Origin: Bufo bufo
Taxonomy: Eukaryota > Chordata > Amphibia > Anura > Bufonidae
Assembly (NCBI RefSeq): GCF_905171765.1
Contig: NC_053390.1
Location: forward strand, 576,502,471-576,566,470
Direction of reading: 5' to 3'
Length of the DNA stretch: 64,000 nt
Positions 1 to 10,698 of this stretch are shown here, piece after piece; within the stretch, counting starts at the first letter, position 1; each line of letters begins with the position of its first letter. A program made the position numbers and the translations under genes. The notes beneath the pieces are model-generated. The model saw nothing but the letters and a program-made list of their open reading frames with translations, was not told the DNA's origin and did not search any database.

Positions 1-700
1 GCGGATCCGATCCATCTATCAGTGGATCCGTAAAAATCATGTGGACATCTGAATGGAGCTTTACCGGGGGTTGATCAATGACAGGGGTGTAATCAATGAC
101 AGGGGGGTGATCAGGGAGTCTATATGGGGTGATCACCACAGTCATTGATCACGCCCCTGTAAGGCTCCATTCAGACGTCCGTATGCGTTTTGCGGATCCG
201 ATCCATCTATCAGTGGATCCGTAAAAATCATGCGGACATCTGAATGGAGCTTTACAGGGGGTTGATCAATGACAGGGGGGTAATCAATGACAGGGGGGTG
301 ATCAGGGAGTCTATATGGGGTGATCACCACAGTCATTGATCACGCCCCTGTAAGGCTCCATTTAGACGTCCGTATGCGTTTTGCGGATCCCATCCATCTA
401 TCAGTGGATCCGTAAAAATCATGCGGACATCTGAATGGAGCTTTACAGGGGGTTGATCAATGACAGGGGGGTGATCAGGGAGTCTATATGGGGTGATCAC
501 CACAGTCATTGATCACGCCCCTGTAAGGCTCCATTCAGACGTCCGTATGCGTTTTGCGGATCCGATCCATCTATCAGTGGATCCGTAAAAATCATGCGGA
601 CATCTGAATGGAGCTTTACAGGGGGTTGATCAATGACAGGGGGGTAATCAATGACAGGGGGGTGATCAGGGAGTCTATATGGGGTGATCAAGGGTGATCA
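1..700. repeat. Tandem repeat, ~190-bp unit, each unit a hairpin
   Basis: GCGGATCCGATCCATCTATC-type unit starts recur at 1, 192, 383 and 556, giving periods of 191, 191 and 173. The short unit lacks one internal copy of an 18-bp GATCAATGACAGGGG-type repeat. Each unit holds an inverted pair, CTCCATTCAGACGTCCG against CGGACATCTGAATGGAG, separated by about 60 bp, so it can fold into a hairpin. The short Pro-rich ORFs read from the minus strand here are a by-product of the repeat. The same array occurs at 15045-16090. Confidence 0.9.
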
Positions 701-1075
701 AGGGTGAATAAGGGGTTAATAAGTGACAGGGGCGGGTGTAGTGTAGTGGTGCTTCGTGCAACATATTACTGAGCTACCTGTGTCCTCTGGTGGTCGATCC
801 AAACAAAGGGGACCACCAGAGGACCAGGTAGCAGGTATATTAGACGCTGTTTTCAAAACAGCGTCTAATATACCTGTTAGGGGTTAAAAAAAACACATCT
901 CCAGCCTGCCAGCGAACGATCGCCGCTGGCAGGCTGGAGATCAACTCTCTTACCTTCCGTTCCTGTGAGCGCGCGTTCACAGGAAATCTTGCGTCTCGCG
1001 AGATGACGCGTATATGCGTGATTGTGCGCAGCGCTGCCACCTCCGGAACGCGTTAGGCTGTCCGGAGGTGGTTAA
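1..1075. mobile_element. Non-autonomous piggyBac-like element, right end (cut by window start)
   Basis: The stretch ends with GGAGGTGG followed by TTAA (1072-1075), the same terminus as the two other piggyBac-like elements in this window (TTAA at 16499 and at 34760). Moving inward there is an inverted pair CCACCTCCGG/CCGGAGGTGG, a hairpin built on CCAGCCTGCCAGCG, a second hairpin on TATTAGACGCTGTTTT, then a tandem-repeat block. No transposase is present in the visible part. It is closest to the copy at 12624-16502. The left end lies outside the window, so TIR pairing and the TSD cannot be checked. PiggyBac is inferred from the shared end with the transposase-bearing copy. Confidence 0.75.
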
Positions 1076-1425
1076 ATAGTGGCATGCTGAACAAAAATCC
1101 TGAACACTTGCCGGAATGCCGGATCCGGCATTAATTTCCATTAAAATGTATTAGTGCCAGATCTGGCATTAAGTTTTCCAGCAAAACTGAGCTGGCTTTC
1201 CTGTCTGCGCATGCGCAGACCTTTGAAAATGCAAGAACAAATAAATACCGGATCCATTTTTCTGGATGACACCTGAGAGACGGTTCCGGTATTTCAAAGC
1301 ATTTGCCAGACGGATCTGCATCCGGATCCGTCTTACAAATGCCCTTCGTTTGCGTCCAGATTGCCAGATTGATGGACCTGCCTGCCGGAATCCTCTGCCG
1401 CAGGTGTGAAAGTACCCTAACGGCC
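1076..1425. mobile_element. MITE-like fragment rich in CCGGATCCG palindromes
   Basis: The stretch contains repeated GGATCCGG and AGATCTGGCA-type palindromes and ends with GTGTGAAAGTACCCTAA. That end resembles the GTGTGAAAGTAGCTTAA end of the element at 19011-19860. The left boundary is unclear because it abuts the piggyBac terminus. It has no coding capacity. I treat it as a fragment of the same non-autonomous DNA-transposon group; this is inference from the shared end. Confidence 0.35.
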
Positions 1426-1514
1426 ATTAAAAACAGTTCACACTCGTTCTGCACTGGAAGGACCTGACGCTGGAAGGTTTAGTATTTTTTTTTCGTATCC
1501 AGGAAAATTGGTGC

Positions 1515-1765
1515 AACTATGGGGAGCCTTATACTGGGGGCACTTTTGAGGGCCTTTTTATACTAGGGGAACACTATTGGGGTATTTTATATACAGTGGG
1601 CACTATTGGGGTATTTTATATACAGTGGGCACTATTTGAGGCATTTTATATACTGGGTGCACTGTGGAGGACATTATATACTGGGGCTACTATGGGGGTC
1701 ATTATAGACACTGGGAGCCCTACAGCGGGGCATTATTGATACTGGGGGTACTGTGGGGGTGTACT
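1515..1765. repeat. Degenerate minisatellite, ~34-38 bp unit
   Basis: A unit of the form TATACTGGGGGCACTATTGGGG recurs about seven times with substitutions. The two central copies (GGTATTTTATATACAGTGGG) are almost identical. I see no gene here. From 1766 to 2579 there is only AT-rich sequence with nothing I can classify. Confidence 0.75.
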
Positions 1766-2579
1766 GAGGGCAATGCAGGGGTTAGGATGATAAAAAATGA
1801 AAAATTCAGCCCTTTTTTATGGCCGTTGAATATGGAGGCACACATGGATGCAGAATGGCCATGAAAAACATAGTTTTTTTCACTGTGGTGTGAATATGAC
1901 CTCAGTCTACAAACACAGATATTACCAGACAGCGGTATGTGGCTTCCAGACCTTTACATCGTACACAGGAAATAAACCGGTTTGGAATGAAAACAAGTAA
2001 TTTATTTGTTCCAGACTTGAGTAAGGAGGTGAAAAAAAGAGACCTATTCAGATGTAATTGAGCCGCACAGAGCGTAAACTGAACAGATCAAGTTTTTAAC
2101 AAAAGCGTAGAAACACCTAATAATGTCATGTAAATTGATACCTCATTGTATAAAATGTGCATTTCTCAGTCATTCGTATAAAGGCTTACATTTGCATCTG
2201 CTAAAAGCAGAAAAGCTAGACTGATAAACAAAATTGTTCTAATATAAAGCTAGTAGAACATTGCTCCTTCACCACCTATTGCTTGAATATTTTTTAATGT
2301 CAGTTAGATATCTATAGTGTAATTACTTTATGACCCAGTCTTTTTTTATGTGTATATATTGGGACTGGTATTGGTGTTGTAGAAAGTCACAGCTATGGTC
2401 TCTTACAGTCAGATTTGATCAGCATTTTCCATCAGTATTTGTAAGCCAAAACCAACAGTGGGTCCAAAATTAAAAAGAGGCACAAATCATTCCGTTTTGA
2501 TTTACTCTATGGATTTCACCCCTGGTTTTGACTTACAAATACTGATGCCAAATGCTGACAGTGTGAAAGTGGCCTTATA

Positions 2580-2800
2580 CAGGGTAGCCCACCTCAATTC
2601 CAAATCAAAACGCCTAATAAATCTGTCTCAGTTGCCCATAGCAACCAATCAGAGCTCAGCATTCATTTTTTCAGAGCCCTGTAAGAACTGAAAGCTGAGC
2701 TCTGATTGGTTGCTATGGGCAACTAAGACAGATTTACTATTAGGCAGTAGTTTGATTTGGAGATATTAGAGTTGGACTATTTTTTTCATAGGCCACCCTG
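2580..2800. mobile_element. MITE with TA target site (Tc1/mariner-type ends)
   Basis: The element begins CAGGGTAGCCCACC and ends in the inverted form GGCCACCCTG, with TA on both sides. The arms share a long inverted block containing TTGCCCATAGCAACCAATCA. It therefore folds as a near-complete hairpin and codes for nothing. The TA target fits Tc1/mariner-type non-autonomous elements; the superfamily is inferred from the TSD only. Confidence 0.7.
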
Positions 2801-2945
2801 TAGTATTAATTAATTATGCATCTGTAATTTTTGCATCACAGTGGGCTCAGGAGCTCTTGTCCTTCAAAATACAAGCCCTCATATGTCTATGTGAATGTAA
2901 AAATTAAAATAGCACTGGGATTGCAGGGAGTTTTTTGTATTGCTT

Positions 2946-3222
2946 AAGGCCTCATGCACACGACCGTAGTTATAGTCCACATCCGAGCCGCAGTTTTTGA
3001 TGCTCGGATGCGGACCCATCCGTTGCTCCGTTCCGAGGCCCCGCACAAAAAATATAGCATGTCCTATTCTTATCCATTTTGCGGACAAGAATAGGCATGT
3101 CTACAATGGGCCGCCCCTTCCGTTCCGCAAATTGCGGAAGGCACACGAGCGGCCTCCGTTTTTTTCCAGAACCGCGGTTTGCGGACCGCAGAAAACGGCA
3201 CGGTCGTGTGCATGAGGCCTTA
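2946..3222. mobile_element. MITE, 'AGGCCTCATGCACACGACCG' ends
   Basis: The left end AGGCCTCATGCACACGACCG is answered at the right end by its inverse, CGGTCGTGTGCATGAGGCCT, a TIR of about 20 bp. Inside are further inverted runs based on TTCCGTTCCGCAAA. The flanks are TTAA on the left and TTAT on the right, so a TTAA-type target is possible. A second copy lies at 3986-4300 and a fragment at 9581-9628. Superfamily unknown. Confidence 0.7.
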
Positions 3223-3239
3223 TTCTAACACTCATAACA

Positions 3240-5184
3240 ATATTTTTGTTTACTGCAAGGCAGTTGCAAAAGGGCTTATTTTTGCAGGGTAGGGTGTAAT
3301 TTTTTATTGGTACTATTTTAAGTCTTTTCAATTGCTTTTCATTTAATTTATTTTAGAGGTGAGATGAAAACAGCCAGAATTCAGTCGGTGGTTTTAATTT
3401 TTATAGAGTTTACCATGTGGTTTAAATGGCATGATAACTTTATCTAGCAAGTTGATACACTTGTTCCGATACCTAATTTATATAGCTTTTTGTTTTACTA
3501 CTTTTGCATCATAAAATTACTTTTTATTATAAAAATAATTTGTTTCTTTTTCCTTGAAGGCAGCTGTATGAAGGTTTGTTTTTTGGGGGACAGGCTTTAG
3601 TACCAGTTTGGGGTACATATGACTTTTTTTTTGCTTTCTGTATTGCTTTTGGGAGGAGGGGAGGTGACCAAAAACAGCAGATCTGTTATTATTTTTTCAT
3701 TCCTTTTTGCCAGTCTGTGTTTATAATTATCCACCTCTCTCTGTATCCATTTGGGGCCTTAATGACCAAGCAATTTAAAAAATAAATAAATTTCAGCACA
3801 TTTTAAGAGCTATAACTTTTTTATTTTTCTATCAATTTAGTTGTATGAGGGCTTGTATTTTGCAGTGCAAGTTGTAGTTATGGCACCATTTTGGGGTTAT
3901 GCATAGTTTACTGGTTAAGGCCTCATGCACAGTGTATTGTTCTTTGCTAGTAAAAATATCTCATGAAGACATCTCCTGTCCATAATAAGGCCTCATGCAC
4001 ACGACCGTTGTTCTGGTCCGCATCCGAGCCACAGTTTTTGTGGCTCGGGTGCAGACCCATTCACTTCAATGGGGCCGCAAAAGATGTGGACAGCACTCCG
4101 TGTGCTGTCAGCATCCGTTGCTCCGTTACGTAGCCCCACAAAAAAAATATAACATGTCCTATTCTTGTCCGTTTTGCTGACAAGAATAGGCATTTCTACA
4201 ATGGGCCACCTGTTCCGTTCCGAAAATAGCGAAAGGCACATGGACGGCTTCCGTGTTTTGCGGACCACAAAAAACCAAACGGTCGTGTGCATGAGTCCTA
4301 ACTTTTATTAACTCTTTCTAGAGGGGATAGGAAAAAAACAGCAATACCATCATTGTTTTTACATTGTAAATTCAGCGATATTTACTCTGCTGCATAAATA
4401 ACATAATAACTTTACTCTCTCAATCAGTATAACTACAGTGATACCATTACATATCGTTTTTTCATTCTACAGGGCAGTGTGGGGGCTTTATTCCTGTGGG
4501 AACTGTGGGATGACTTGTAGTTTTCATTGGTACCATTTTGGGGTATTTAACACTTTTTAATCACTTTTTATTTATTTTTTTCATGGCAAAAAACAGCAAT
4601 TCTGCCATTGTTTTCTTTTGTCTTTTTTTTACATCATTCACCATGTGGAATATATTGTACGATAATATAAATGTACATTGTGGGTCATTACAGGCACAAC
4701 GATACCAAACATGTGGAGGGGAGTTAATTTTTCTTAATTTTTTTCCACTGAAAACCATTTTTATGGAAAAAGGTATATATTTTCTTTTTTTTAAACTTTT
4801 TTAAAATTATTTATTAGTCCCACAAGGTGACTTTGACAGGCGATCTTTTGTTCTCTCCTATAAGACACTGTACTGCCTATAAACTGTAGTACCGTGTATT
4901 ACACTGTCAGTTTTATACTGACAGGCACTATCAGGCTGTGCCAGAGAGGCGCAGTCTGATAGGGATACACTGTAGGCAGACTTGGCGGCCTTCATTAGGC
5001 CCCTGGCTGCCATGCAGAGACATGCCTGACAAAGGGAGCTCCCTCTTCAAAACCACTAAATCTGCTCAGCTCCTCCTGCTATGTAGCATGCTGCCTGCAA
5101 ACTACATTGCATTTTATGGTGAGCTTAAGAAATAAAAACAACACTGGGGCAGATTTGCTTATCCAGTGTAACATTCAGACAGTG
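3240..5184. repeat. Decayed interspersed repeat with recurring 'gggcttgtattttgc' block
   Basis: A loosely conserved block, roughly GGGCTTGT..TTTGCGG..TTGTAGTT..TGGTACCATTTTGGGG, recurs near 3270, 3570, 3850 and 4480, separated by T-rich sequence. This looks like an internally repetitive non-autonomous element or an old tandem duplication. The MITE at 3986-4300 lies inside it. Every ORF in the region is short and unconvincing. Class unknown. Confidence 0.4.
3986..4300. mobile_element. Second copy of the 'AGGCCTCATGCACACGACCG' MITE
   Basis: The left end AAGGCCTCATGCACACGACC pairs with the right end GGTCGTGTGCATGAGTCCT. The interior matches the copy at 2946-3222 in order: GTCCGCATCCGAGCCACAG, a run ending CTCCGTTACG, an AACATGTCCTATTCTTGTCC block and TGCGGACCAC. 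It is a non-coding hairpin-like element inside older repeat sequence. Confidence 0.7.
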
Positions 5185-5619
5185 TAAGGCCTCTTTCACA
5201 CTACCGTATGGCTATTTCAGTGTTTTGCGGTCCGTTTTTCACAGATCCCTTGTTCCGTTTAGTTTTTTCCGTTGTGTTTCCATTTCCGTTCTTCCGTATG
5301 GCATATACAGTATACAGTAATTACATAGAAAAAATTGGGCTGGGCATAACATTTTCAATAGATGGTTCCGCAAAAACGGAACGGATACGGAAGACATACG
5401 GATGCATTTACGTATGTGTTCCGTTTTTTTGCGGACCCATTGACTTGAATGGAGCCACGGAACGTGATTTGCGGGCAATAATAGGACATGTTCTATCTTT
5501 CAACGGAACGGAAAAACGGAAATATGGAAACAGAATGCATACGGAGTACATTCAGTTTTTTTTTTTTGCGGAACCATTGAAATGAATGATTCCGTATACG
5601 TAGTGTGAAAGAGGCCTAA
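5185..5619. mobile_element. MITE, 'AGGCCTCTTTCACACTACCG' ends
   Basis: The left end AGGCCTCTTTCACACTACCG is mirrored at the right by ACGTAGTGTGAAAGAGGCCT. The interior holds many TTCCGTTTTT, CGGAACGG and GCGGACCCAT runs on both strands, so it folds extensively. It belongs with the other TGTGAAAG/CACAC-ended elements of this window. Non-coding. Confidence 0.7.
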
Positions 5620-5624
5620 ACTTA

Positions 5625-5965
5625 AGGCTGTATTACGTTGACAATCGCTTACGAGCGTTCACATGAACGCTCGTTAGCGATCATCTTGCAGTTTAATACT
5701 GCTGCCGATTGTGATTTTAAACATGCTTAAAAATCAGCGCTTGCCAGCAGAAGATCGTGCCGTTTAATAGCGATCTGCCGCCTGCAAACCGCTAGACAGT
5801 TATTGGGACGAGCAAGGGCATAACGATCGCTACTCCCCATGCTGCAGAGGAAATCGCTTCATGTAATAGCAGCGGTCTCCTCCGCTAGCTAGCAAGTGAT
5901 TGCCGCGAGTGTACGCTTCCCTCCCGACAATGGCATACTGATCTGCCTGTCTAATGCAGGCTTTA
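5625..5965. mobile_element. Probable MITE, 'AAGGCTGTATTACG' type
   Basis: Short inverted runs such as CGCTTACGAGCGTTC/GAACGCTCGTTAGCG and repeated GCGATCTGC/GATCGCTA motifs fill about 340 bp. The right end GCCTGTCTAATGCAGGC contains a local inverted repeat. I see no clean terminal repeats or TSD. The call rests on composition and position between other MITEs. 5966-6214 holds nothing I can classify. Confidence 0.35.
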
Positions 5966-6521
5966 GACTAGACTGAAGAGCCACAAAATTTATCACAGTG
6001 GCACTTTCCACCAAGCCATGCCCACTTGATGTGCAAGTTGCAAACAATGTCTAATTTGATAAATGAGGTGCACAGCATGAAAATGAACCAGAATTCTGTA
6101 ACATTTTCATTAGTAAATCTGCCTCAGATTCACATAATTCTTAAACAGCCATCATACCAATCAGATTTCAAGCTAAATCTGACCAAAATCGTAGTATGTA
6201 AATCTATCCTTGGTAAATGATAAGAAGACGGGAGGCACTCTACAGTATATCTGGTAATACATGGACTGCCGCAATTGCTTACTTTGCATAAAATATTTAT
6301 TGATTACACTAATAATATCACCCTATAAAAAACACCCTATAAAAAACTGATAAAAACATGTGCATACAGATATAAAAATATATATATAAAAAAAAAAAAT
6401 ATATAGACACAATCTTAACCAAAGTATCTCCTGTGATGGTGATATATATTGATGGTGGTATATCCTCTTCTAATTGCATCATATATTTTGTTGTCTAGAT
6501 AGTCCCCTATTTTTGGATATA

Positions 6522-8069
6522 CAGTCGTGGCCAAAAGTTTTGAGAATTACATAAATATTGTAAATTGGAAAAGTTGCTGCTTAAGTTTTTATAATAGCAA
6601 TTTGCATATACTCCAGAATGTTATGAAGAGTGATCAGATGAATTGCATAGTCCTTCTTTGCCATGAAAATTAACTTAATCCCAAAAAAAACTTTCCACTG
6701 CATTTCATTGCTGTCATTAAAGGACCTGCTGAGATCATTACAGTAATCGTCTTGTTAACTCAGGTGAGAATGTTGACGAGCACAAGGCTGAAGATCATTA
6801 TGTTAGGCTGATTGGGTTAAAATGGCAGACTTGACATGTTAAAAGGAGGGTGATGCTTGAAATCCTTGTTCTTCCATTGTTAACCATGGTGACCTGCAAA
6901 GAAACGCGTGCAGCCATCATTGCGTTGCATAAAAATGGTTTCACAGGCAAGGATATTGTGGCTACTAAGATTGCACCTCAATCAACAATTTATAGGATCA
7001 TCAAGAACTTCAAGGAAAGAGGTTCAATTCTTGTTAGGAAGGCTTTAGGGCGTCCAAGAAAGTCCAGCAAGCGCCAGGATCGTCTCCTAAAGAGGATTCA
7101 GCTGCATGATCGGAGTGCCACCAGTGCAGAGCTTGCTCAGGAATGGCAGCAGGCAGGTGTGAGCGCATCTGCACGCACAGTGAGGCGAAGACTTTTGGAA
7201 GATGGCCTGGTGTTAAGAAGGGCAGCAAAGAAGCCACTTCTCTCCAAAAAAAACACCAGGGACAGATTGATCTTCTGCAGAAAGTATGGTGAATGGACTG
7301 CTGAGGACTGGGGCAAAGTCATATTCTCCGATGAAGCCTCTTTCCGATTGTTTGGTGCATCTGGAAAAAGGCTTGTCCGGAGAAGAAAAGGTGACGGTAC
7401 CATCAGTCCTGTGTCATGCCAACAGTAAAGCATCCTGAGACCATTCATGTGTGGGGTTGCTTCTCATCCAAGGGAGTGGGCTCACTCACAATTTTGCCCA
7501 AAAACACAGCCATGAATAAAGAATGGTACCAAAACACCCTTCAACAGCAACTTCATCCAACAACAGTTTGGTGAAGAACAATGCATTTTCCAGCACAATG
7601 GAGCACCGTGCCATAAGGCAAAAGTGATAACTAAGTGGCTCGGGGACCAAAACGTTGACATTTTGGGTCCATGGCCTGGAAACTCCCCAGATCTTAATCC
7701 CATTGAGAACTTGTGGTCAATCCTCAAGAGGCGGGTGGCCAAACAAAAACCCACTCATTCTGACAAACTCCAAGAAGTGATTATGAAAGAATGGGTTGCT
7801 ATCAGTCAGGAATTGGCCCAGAAGTTGATTGAGAGCATGCCCAGTCGAATTGCAGAGGTCCTGAAAAAGAAGGGCCAACACTGCAAATACTGACTCTTTG
7901 CATAAATGTCATGTAATGGTCGATAAAAGCCTTTGAAACGTATGAAATGCGTGTAATTATATTTCACTACATCACAGAAACAACTGAAACAAAGATCTAA
8001 AAACAGTTTAGCAGCAAACTTTGTGAAAACTAATATTTGTGTCATTCTCAAAACTTTCGGCAACGACTG
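6522..8069 (+). mobile_element. Tc1-family transposon, 1548 bp
   Basis: The element starts CAGTCGTGGCCAAAAGTTTT and ends with the diverged inverse AAAACTTTCGGCAACGACTG. TA lies on both sides (6520-6521 and 8070-8071). The ends extend inward as GAGAATTACATAAATAT against ATATTTGTGTCATTCTC. A broken transposase fills the centre. Length and ends fit vertebrate Tc1-like elements. It sits inside older Penelope-like terminal sequence. Confidence 0.93.
6850..7893 (+). pseudogene. Tc1-like transposase, frameshifted
   Basis: This is a cut-and-paste DDE transposase of the Tc1 family. The N-terminal part has the paired helix-turn-helix (KETRAAIIALHKNG, then ASARTVRRRLLEDG). A DDE core follows: first catalytic Asp in IFSDEASF, third acidic residue in SPDLNPIENLW. 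The frame is lost near 7390-7420 and regained before about 7550, so the N-terminal ORF (6850-7428) and the C-terminal ORF (7624-7893) are in the same frame with a shifted segment between. The second catalytic Asp, expected before GAPCHKAK, reads Asn (QHNGAPCH). The start could be 6853 or the ATG at 6886. It is certainly not functional as read. Confidence 0.92.
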
Positions 8070-8521
8070 TAGTCCCCCAGTGTGTCAGTATATATGTTGA
8101 GACCACTGGCCGTCCCAATTGTGCTGGCAGTCTATATCAATAGGATACAATCCTCCAGTGTATCTCTTCATCTGTATGGTGTAAGAGATCACTATTTGGC
8201 ACACGTTTTCGGTATAAGGATGCCCAATAAATAGGGCACTTTATTCTACCACAGATCAATGGATTGAAACACAATATGATGTTATGTGCTGTACGTTACC
8301 AATCGCTGTGCTGTGGATTTTGTGTCGTTCTAGGTCAAAGTTCCTTCTTTGGAGCCAACCGGAGAAGCGCAATTGCTCGTTAAGCTACAAGGACCTTCGC
8401 GGCCTCCCACGTGGTCCGTAAGCCTACACGTGGCGTCCCACCTGACAGAGGCAATGCAAGGTGATTCGTCCCTTAGGTCCGGGATGGCCAATTAAGCAGC
8501 TGTGCCCACAGGGATTAGTTG

Positions 8522-9224
8522 GTATGAAAAATGGAAGGTCCACAATCTGTAGAATATATTAGAGCTAGGACAGTGAGAGACATTTAATGTGGACCTGGAA
8601 TCCCATCTGGGACATAATTACAAGATAACAGGGCATTTGTTAATACCAGGAAATTAATGTCCAATAGGGATTCAAATATCGGTGCATATATAATCGCAAT
8701 CGGCGACAATTGGTCATACCTAAAAGGGACGCATATTTCTAGAGAATAATTCAAAAGGACATACTTAAAAATAAATAATAACAATATTTACCCCCACTTC
8801 AACATATATCAACTACTAAAAACGCATTATCCTTAAAAGAAAACGCACGTGCGGTTTCCATGCGTTTTCAATGCGTTTGTAGAATATAGATATAAAATCC
8901 TACCTCCCAAGGTCTCTATGTCTCAAGGGGCCTAAATCAAAGTTTCTCTGGTGCCATCAACATAATTGAACCAATACATGTTTGTCTTTCAATAAATACT
9001 TGCTTTCCAATATGGATCCCATATTGAATGTCTCTCACTGTCCCAGCAACCAATGCGTTGGAATGCACTATATAAAAGGAAACTCTGTGACTCTAACTGT
9101 TCAACCACTGAGGAAGGGCCAGTTGTAGCTCCGAAACGCGTCTGGTACAGAACAGTGAGCGACAGTATTGAGCCGACGTGGCTCTAATATATTCTACAGA
9201 TTGTGGACCTTCCATTTTTCATAC
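8522..9224. repeat. Inverted repeat arms in Penelope-like terminal region
   Basis: The arm 8522-8563 (TATGAAAAATGGAAGGTCCA...) recurs inverted at 9181-9224 (...TGGACCTTCCATTTTTCATA) over about 42 bp, nearly without mismatch, enclosing about 620 bp that includes the hammerhead motif. PLEs often carry partial inverted copies of their terminal repeat; this would fit. It could also be a separate hairpin element. Confidence 0.7.
9096..9156 (+). ncRNA. Type I hammerhead ribozyme motif
   Basis: All core elements read in order. Stem I 5' strand is ACUGUUC (9096-9102) plus ACCA (9104-9107). CUGAGGA (9108-9114) matches the conserved CUGANGA. A stem II with GGGC/GCUCC pairing follows, then GAA (9133-9135), the self-complementary stem III ACGCGU (9136-9141) and C17 (9142), the expected cleavage position. 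Stem I closes with UGGU (9143-9146) and GAACAGU (9150-9156) across a small internal loop. Hammerheads with very short or palindromic stem III, thought to act as dimers, are known from PLE terminal repeats. Activity is inferred, not shown. Confidence 0.8.
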
Positions 9225-9299
9225 AACGAAATCCTCCAAGGTCTGAAAATCTTCACCACAACCGTTTACTGCGGAAGTTTCAAAAGTAGGCACACATAG

Positions 9300-9545
9300 T
9301 GAAATATCGCCAGAATCACCATACAAAATAAGGATTTATTATACTCACAATGAGGATGGTAAAATAAGCATTAAATAAAATGTATCCACATAAGAGAAAA
9401 CCGCCAGACCTAGGTTTCGCCTGGTTTGCTTCATCAGGGGCGACTATGACAATTTTTCCCACAATATCATTATGGTTTTCTTTAACAAACATCTTAAAAA
9501 TCAATAATTGAAACTTTTAAAACATACATATCTCTCTTAAAATAC
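9300..9545 (-). mobile_element. Second Penelope-like terminal remnant (minus orientation)
   Basis: A phrase of the form TTATTATACTCACAATGAGGA...AAAATAAGCA is shared with the window's right edge (TAATATACTCACAAACATGAG). Each is followed by a hammerhead-like core read on the minus strand. No coding sequence is present. Its right boundary is approximate; 9546-9580 is simple AT-rich sequence. Confidence 0.45.
9400..9443 (-). ncRNA. Hammerhead ribozyme motif, minus strand
   Basis: Read on the minus strand: CUGAUGA (9431-9437), a short GC stem II, GAA (9416-9418), the perfect palindrome ACCUAGGU (9408-9415) as stem III, then C17 (9407). Stem I can form between UCGCCC, just upstream of the core, and GGCGG just after the cleavage position. 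Stem II is short, so single-copy activity would be weak; the palindromic stem III suggests a dimeric form. Confidence 0.6.
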
Positions 9546-9580
9546 AACATACATTTTTTTTTACACTTAGCAAAACAAAT

Positions 9581-9628
9581 TAAGGCCTCATGCACACGGC
9601 CGTTGTTTGGGTCCGCATCCGAGCCACC
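9581..9628. mobile_element. Fragment of the 'AGGCCTCATGCACACG' MITE
   Basis: The sequence matches the left end of the elements at 2946 and 3986 (AAGGCCTCATGCACACGGCC, then GGTCCGCATCCGAGCCACC) and then stops abruptly. From 9629 to about 10020 I see nothing classifiable. Confidence 0.6.
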
Positions 9629-10024
9629 ATCAAAGTGCTATTATGCACGCCGAGCTTGTTTCATTCATAAAAAAGATCACATGTTCTATTGCCACCAATC
9701 ACTTTTTACTATGGAGTGAATGAGCTCGCATAAAAAGCCACACCCTCCCCTTTATCCAATCGCAAGTCACTATGCGGATGATGTCCCGCTTCATTCATCT
9801 GTTCCCAACATCCCCGGGTCACATGTCAAGCCTTGACCAATGGAAACTGTTTAGCTCCGTCCTATACATAGTATTATTTTGTTTGATAAAATCCATTGCA
9901 TTATCGTATTTGCTATATTATGAATAACTGCCCAAAACAGACAATGACATTGTCATTGTGCTTTCTTGGTTTATATTATCGAAAATCATATGCAAGGACC
10001 TTCTGCCGAAATACTGATTATTCA

Positions 10025-10690
10025 TCATATCCTGACAGGACCGGATATTACAACGGTTTTACAGGACCGGATATTACAACGGTTTTACTGGCCTTGTGTG
10101 TTCAGAGAGGTAGAAGAATTGTAAATCTTGCCCAACCTGCCAGATAACGAGCCCCCAGCCACATTTCCGTAGTCCCCTGGTACCCCTCCTGATTATCGAG
10201 GTCCCATTCAAGTGAATCGCTATGAATCTTGTAGGCCCGGTACCAAAGTCTGCTAGAGGACACCAACACATCTTGGTTGTCCTCGACTACGCCACTCGGT
10301 ACCCGGAGGCGGTGCCAGTGCAATATACATCAGCCAAACTCAGCAAAAGAGTTAATGGAAATGTTTTCCCGAGTGGGGATACACAAAGAGGTTCTGACTG
10401 ACTAGGTGACTCCTTTTATGTCCAAGGTCATGCGGGAGCTCTGTAAGTTGCTTAATATCAATCAGATACGGACATCCGTCTATCATCTGCAAACTGACGG
10501 CCTAGTAGAAAGGTTTAATCTGGGGAATATATCACTGAAACAGTTATCGGAGCCGCAAAGAGAACTATTCGTTGGAAGAAATCAATAAGGCCCTTAGTTC
10601 CATACCAAAGAACGGAATCCCTTTTGAGGTCTATAAAACTTTCAGTGGAGTGTTGCCCCACAGGCTCCTGGAAATGTGGGAGGTTTGAAG
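10025..10690 (+). pseudogene. Ty3/gypsy integrase and pol C-terminus, decayed
   Basis: In pieces across frames this reads as the end of a gypsy pol. There is an integrase core with HILVVLDYATRYPEAVPVQY (10270-10325), then a segment with EVLTD and TPFMSKVMRELC, then TDGLVERF (the conserved QTDGLVERFN block) near 10490. The end is SGVLPHRLLEMWEV just before the LTR. Several stops and frameshifts break it. RT and gag are absent, so the copy is 5' truncated near 10020. Integrase normally inserts the cDNA into the host chromosome; this copy cannot. Confidence 0.85.
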
Positions 10691-10698
10691 GGAGCGTG

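Larger units (their letters stand above)
6215..9230. mobile_element. Penelope-like terminal (pLTR) remnant, split by a Tc1 element
   Basis: The left edge, GGCACTCTACAGTATATCTGG, resembles the Penelope 3' terminus near 27270 (GGCACTCTACTGAATATATT). The right part carries a full hammerhead-ribozyme motif (9096-9156), a known component of PLE terminal repeats, and an inverted repeat (8522-8563 with 9181-9224). The Tc1 element at 6522-8069 interrupts it. No RT or GIY-YIG coding is visible. The call as a PLE terminal remnant rests on the ribozyme and edge similarity; boundaries are approximate. Confidence 0.5.

Noticed and set aside
142..691. Repeated 61-64-aa Pro-rich ORFs on the minus strand (again at 15336-15911)
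   Set aside because: They are translations of a ~190-bp tandem repeat, with no start context or independent conservation.
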